Shown in pieces: positions 9,178 to 11,489 of a stretch of 11,489 nt of DNA (position 1 is its first letter; each line of letters opens with the position of its first letter). This DNA comes from Geosiphon pyriformis (lineage: Eukaryota > Glomeromycota > Glomeromycetes > Archaeosporales > Geosiphonaceae): positions 1 through 11,489 of the forward strand of contig JAAOMT010000428.1 of assembly GCA_016748015.1 (NCBI GenBank). The letters run 5' to 3'. The translations under genes and the position numbers were made by a program. The notes under the pieces are model-generated. The model was not told where the DNA came from. It made no database searches and worked only from the letters and a program-made list of their open reading frames with translations.

Positions 9178-10024
9178 TTAACGTGGATTTCGTTCGCCTT
9201 TACTCTTGATAATCAACTCATAACGCCGCAACATTGAATTTACTAAATTGTTTAGCATGGTTTTTGCAAAGAATTCCATCGCTGCAAATCATCCATATTT
9301 TGTGACATTCGTTTTTCTATTTCACGTTTAGCGATTGCCCACAGATTTTCAATAGAATTTAGATTCCGAACTAGACGATGGCCAGTCAATAACTTGAAGT
9401 ACATTTTCTGCAAGAAACACCATAGCTACTCGACCTGTATACTTAGAATCATTATCTTATTAAATGCACCCTTTCTTCCCAAGTATTCTATTAACTTTTC
9501 CGATATGTTGTTGCAATATTGCAATATAAAACTTAACAAGCATAATATTCCAAAACAAGTAAACTGGTGTATCTTTTCATACCATACAAATATTTTGTAA
9601 ATCTTTTCGTCGTGGCCAATTTCCCTTGTACCAATGTTGAATTCTATTGGGAACAGTTAAAATGCTTCTTTATCAGAAATAAGGGTTTTCTGGTTACCAT
9701 TAAGATAAAATTTGGCCAATTCCACTCATTCTTGCCTTTGAATTTGCCTGAGCATTTACATAGTAATTCGTTGCTTTTCATACATCCAAGTAATTTTTAA
9801 ATGTCTGCCAATTGTGCGATTGGAAAGACAAGAATTTTATCAACATATTGACCCTACTTTTCTCAATATATGTTCATGATTTTTCTATGATGACTACTAC
9901 TGTCTTTGTGCTCAATCCTTTCTATTTTCTCCAACTTTTTGACATTGTAGAGTAAGTAGTTTAGTGATTTTACTTTGGAGATCAGCTTTTGCTTGCTATA
10001 TTCTTTAACTGACAGCTTTATTTC
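9178..10024 (-). pseudogene. Tc1/mariner DD34E transposase relic (right copy)
   Basis: Nearly full-length transposase read on the minus strand in several frames. The N-terminal HTH region lies near 10024-9874 (YNVKKLEKIERIEHKD). The second HTH motif SNRTIGRHLK is at 9795-9824. The same frame runs through VELAKFYLNGNQKTLISD, with the first catalytic Asp at 9672-9674. The second Asp is at 9454-9456 (DNDSKYTGRV), followed by LAENVLQVIDWPSSS. The Glu is at 9348-9350 within NLNSIENLWAIAKRE. The C-terminus is NSMLRRYELIIKSKGERNPR, with its stop at 9178-9180, matching the usual Tc1 SKG-type tail. Asp2 to Glu spans 35 codons plus one extra base, so the ancestor was DD34E. The Asp1-Asp2 interval (about 73 codons) looks shorter than usual. 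In-frame stops include TGA at 9726-9728 (Arg expected) and TAA at 9657-9659 (Gln expected). No terminal repeats were recognised. It is a different family from the left Tc1 relic. Confidence 0.9.
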
Positions 10025-10065
10025 TAATGGTGATCTTATTGGAAAAAAAATAAAAAAGTTATATA

Positions 10066-10245
10066 CAGTCAGACCTCCATAAAAGAACCCTCAATAAAAG
10101 AACAACCTCTTACAAAGAACATTTTTTTTATAGAACCAATTGATTAATTTACAATTTTCCCTTTATATAAAAACAATCTATAAAGGAACAAAAACATAAA
10201 TTTATCAAACATTTATTCGAAATTTACCTTCATATAAGAACAAAT
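10066..10245 (+). repeat. Tigger 5' terminus with repeated (A)AAGAAC/GGAAC motifs
   Basis: After the terminal CAGTCAGA, a degenerate motif recurs: CCTCCATAAAAGAAC (10074-10088), CCTCAATAAAAGAAC (10089-10103), CCTCTTACAAAGAAC (10106-10120), then looser copies ATAGAACC (10130-10137), CTATAAAGGAAC (10178-10189) and CATATAAGAAC (10231-10241). Repeated subterminal motifs often serve as transposase binding sites in pogo-like elements. That role is inferred here. Confidence 0.75.
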
Positions 10246-10463
10246 ATCACGTGCTAGATGTTAATTGGTAATTGGAAAAAGAGTTAGAACGTATTGAATT
10301 GATTTCATCCTAACTTTCTTTTAAATCGATTTATATTGGACTTACTCTTTTTGATCTTGTCTATTTTCACGTACAGCCACTTACCCTTATTCAGGCTTGC
10401 TAAAACCAAATCTAATATTATCGTTATAGACACATTTTCTAACAGACTTGCTAAATTATCACA

Positions 10464-11489
10464 ATGTCGGAACCTTTATTCAAAAAACAAAAACGAGCAG
10501 CAGTTAATGATGCTCTTCGTAAAGAAATTTGTCAATATTCCAAAAATCACTATGGCATGAAACATGATATTGTAGCTTAATCATAAATATCCAGAACTTC
10601 ATATTTCTTGTCCAATTGTCTCCAAGATAATCAAAGAGCATGCAAAGTAGTTGAATTTTGAAATTAATGAAATTTCAGAAAGATCTATTCGACACAAAAG
10701 CGTTAAATTTCCATTATTAGACCAAGCTTTAAGTTATTGGGTAGAACAAGTAACTGCAGCTACTAATTAAAGAGAAAGGAAAAGAATTTGCTAAACTTCT
10801 TGGTATGCACGAAAATGAAATGCAATTCTCAAATGGATGGGTTCAAAAATTCAAAAAATGAAACCAGTTACGTGTTTACCGATTTCATGGTGAAGCAGAA
10901 AGTGTATCAACTGAAAGTTTACCAGAAAAATGAAGAAAATTAAAAACTATTATATCCGAATTTGATCCTTCTGACATATATAATGCTGATAAAACAGGAT
11001 ATTTTTTGTATGGGACCAAATCAAACACTTGCAAAATGTTGAAATGCAGGAAAAAAATTGGTATATTATATTTACCAATTGGTATCGTTATATTAAATTA
11101 ATTAGGTTTTTTATAGGATAAATCTCGGATTACAATTTTTCTTGCTACAAATTCAACTGGATCTCACAAATTGCAACCTTTAGTAATTGAACATGCAAAA
11201 AATCCAAGATGCTTTAAAGAAATTAATACTTCCAACCTACCTGTAATTTACAAATTCAATTCCAAAGCATGGATGCGCTCAGATATATGGAAAGCATGGC
11301 TCAAATATATAAATGAAGGCTTTCGAATTCAAAATCGGCATATATTACTTTTGGTTGATAATGCAACTTCTCATCATACTCAAATCGGGGAAAATTCATT
11401 CCAATTAACCAATATTACTTTGCACTATTTTCCTCCAAATACAACATCACATCTTCAACCAATGGATGCTGGCATTATCAAATCTTTCA
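10464..11489 (+). pseudogene. pogo/Tigger transposase (CENP-B HTH + DDE_1), broken and 3'-truncated by window
   Basis: Would encode a CENP-B/Tigger-like transposase. ATG at 10464 opens MSEPLFKKQKRAAVNDALRK, the first HTH (psq/CENP-B type). After a frameshift near 10575 the reading continues LNHKYPELHISCPIVSKIIK. TAG follows at 10648. The Tc5-type second HTH runs through KFPLLDQALSYW, then a frameshift with probable small deletion near 10763, then LIKEKGKEFAKLLG and FSNGWVQKFKK. TGA occurs at 10859 and 10931, where Arg is expected. The DDE_1 domain starts at YNADKTG (Asp1, 10988-10990). A frameshift at about 11005 leads into MGPNQTLAK, with a TGA at 11040. From 11117 the frame is open for 124 codons: LATNSTGSHKLQPLV, NPRCFKEIN, NSKAWM, LLLVDNATSHH (Asp2, 11357-11359) and PPNTTSHLQPMDAG (Asp3, 11465-11467). 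All three acidic residues survive, but the gene as a whole is dead. Confidence 0.92.
11061..11116 (+). other. Candidate 56-nt intron inside the Tigger transposase
   Basis: GTATAT...TTTTTTATAG separates NAGKKL (ending at 11060) from DKSRITIFLA (starting at 11117). In the family these pieces are contiguous (AGKK-x-DK-x-RIT), and exact removal keeps codons intact. The interval also contains AATTGGTA/TACCAATT arms (11056-11063 and 11073-11080) and a direct repeat of AATTGGTA (11077-11084), so a small insertion is an alternative. Its length equals that of the candidate intron at 3953-4008. Confidence 0.5.

Larger units (their letters stand above)
10066..11489 (+). mobile_element. pogo/Tigger-type DNA transposon, 5' part
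   Basis: The element starts at CAGTCAGACCTCCATAA (10066), directly after TA (10064-10065), as expected for TA-target Tc1/mariner-superfamily insertion. CAGT and CCTC starts are common among pogo/Tigger termini. Subterminal repeats follow, and then the transposase reading from 10464. The 3' end, including the second terminal repeat and the second TA, lies beyond the window. It sits about 40 bp beyond the N-terminal end of the right Tc1 relic and may have inserted into that element's flank. Confidence 0.85.

Noticed and set aside
9394-9800. Two plus-strand open frames (9394-9600 and 9567-9800)
   Set aside because: They lie antisense to the Tc1/mariner relic whose motifs read on the minus strand, so they are shadows.
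10336-10560. 74-codon plus-strand open frame with a hydrophobic start
   Set aside because: It overlaps the Tigger transposase start in another frame. The frame from ATG 10464 carries the family-like HTH sequence instead.
1-11489. tRNA, rRNA or other structured RNA genes
   Set aside because: A scan by eye for tRNA box A/B pairs and rRNA landmarks found nothing convincing. A covariance-model search would be the decisive test.

Overview
This window is eukaryotic, AT-rich and gene-poor. I find no intact host gene, tRNA, rRNA or prokaryote-type operon in it. It reads as a repeat and transposon graveyard from an AT-rich eukaryotic genome. The transposase relics are Tc1/mariner and pogo/Tigger, families common in invertebrates and in some fungi such as arbuscular mycorrhizal fungi. 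The left Tc1 relic looks more animal-like. The pogo-like transposase and two short GTATAY...TAG candidate introns would also suit a fungus. I cannot settle the host from this sequence alone.

Layout. (1) 1-763 is a satellite array of alternating 97-bp and 96-bp monomers forming a 193-bp dimer, with about 47% G+C in the monomer. It is exactly homogeneous at the left and decays to the right. Two more monomers lie at 938-1123, and a 360-bp offset duplicates the array edge together with a non-satellite tail. (2) 1385-2029 (minus strand) is a broken Tc1-like transposase. (3) 3565-4386 (plus strand) is a possible decayed coding relic of unknown family, in pieces, with a candidate 56-nt intron. (4) 4387-9177 is mostly AT-rich spacer with a pentanucleotide microsatellite, a roughly 50-bp minisatellite, a diverged duplication of about 92 bp and a long imperfect hairpin. 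(5) 9178-10024 (minus strand) is a second, different Tc1/mariner DD34E transposase, nearly full length but frameshifted. (6) From 10066 to the window end is the 5' part of a pogo/Tigger-type element on the plus strand: a terminal sequence next to a TA, subterminal repeats, a broken N-terminal half and an uninterrupted 124-codon DDE half.

The genes do not form a pathway. What links them is mode of decay: many in-frame stops sit where Arg CGA, Gln CAA/CAG or Trp TGG would be expected, which fits C-to-T transition. The most useful leads are the higher-order satellite with its decaying edge, the unknown coding relic, and two candidate introns of exactly 56 nt with the same 5' splice motif.
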